Shown: positions 41,195 to 41,252 of the stretch, in pieces
Layout: each line of letters opens with the position of its first letter
How positions within the stretch are numbered: the stretch's first letter is position 1
Assembly (NCBI GenBank): GCA_021298315.1
Contig: JAJTFC010000093.1
Span: 1-41,252, forward strand
DNA length: 41,252 nucleotides
Origin: Planctomycetaceae bacterium
GTDB lineage: Bacteria > Planctomycetota > Planctomycetia > Pirellulales > Pirellulaceae
Reading direction: 5' to 3'
The notes under the pieces: model-generated
What the model saw: the letters and a program-made list of their open reading frames with translations, nothing else
Told to the model about the DNA's origin: nothing
The model's database searches: none
Program-made: the position numbers and the translations under genes

Positions 41195-41252
41195 AGAATA
41201 TCCAGTTGGCAAGATCGGATGGATAGAAAGTTCTGCAGGATAGAACCAGACA

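Overview
The window looks like chromosomal DNA of a planctomycete, most likely in or near the Pirellulaceae. Markers seen directly are two large beta-barrel proteins of the planctomycete BBP7 type (18065-19684, 20045-21619), surface proteins with the N-terminal motif of the LEPR-XLL kind (7995-8822, 15813-17906), a dockerin-repeat protein, an SdrD_B/DUF11 protein, and a complete HpnC/HpnD/HpnE squalene route. The genus cannot be named from the sequence alone.

Left third (1-14058): mostly housekeeping genes. These are the end of nadD; hpnC and a fused hpnD-hpnE gene for squalene, divergent from ispH, which supplies isoprenoid precursors; map; truC; ruvB; a small dockerin protein followed by a clear terminator; a TlpA-like thioredoxin; and a minus-strand run of ROK sugar kinase, lepA and an acyl-lipid desaturase. 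The desaturase gene ends in an 18-bp tandem repeat that reproduces its last codons and stop.

Middle (14059-24770): dprA, then a cell-surface block (SdrD_B/DUF11 protein and two divergent beta-barrel genes), then an accessory region of about 3 kb. That region holds palindromic intergenic repeats and a decayed defence locus: the tail of a type I methylase (hsdM), a 5' scrap of an Abi_2-family gene with a structured leader, a tail of hsdS, an intact TIR-domain gene whose start overlaps the hsdS-tail stop by ATGA, and a second hsdS tail. It is followed by a duplicated GC-rich repeat unit of several hundred bases. The TIR gene, with its unfamiliar N-terminal and C-terminal parts and its position between two hsdS tails, is the best candidate for an undescribed defence module.

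Right part (24759-41252): rsmE at the end of a TetR/adaptor/RND efflux operon with a nested palindromic operator next to the tetR start; a plus-strand run of TraB-like lipoprotein, der, a beta-hydroxyacid dehydrogenase, and an HTTM membrane protein with a partner; a DUF2834 protein; and a tight minus-strand catabolic operon (galactonate-type dehydratase, DHDPS-family lyase, MFS carrier, neutral-ceramidase-like protein) that probably imports and degrades a sugar acid. The der gene appears to lack about 29 residues of its first GTPase domain.

Three copies of one dispersed element (14209-14395, 21798-21853, 30861-31032) carry inverted arrays of the hexamer GTACTC/GAGTAC around a conserved core. 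This is the most striking non-genic structure in the window.
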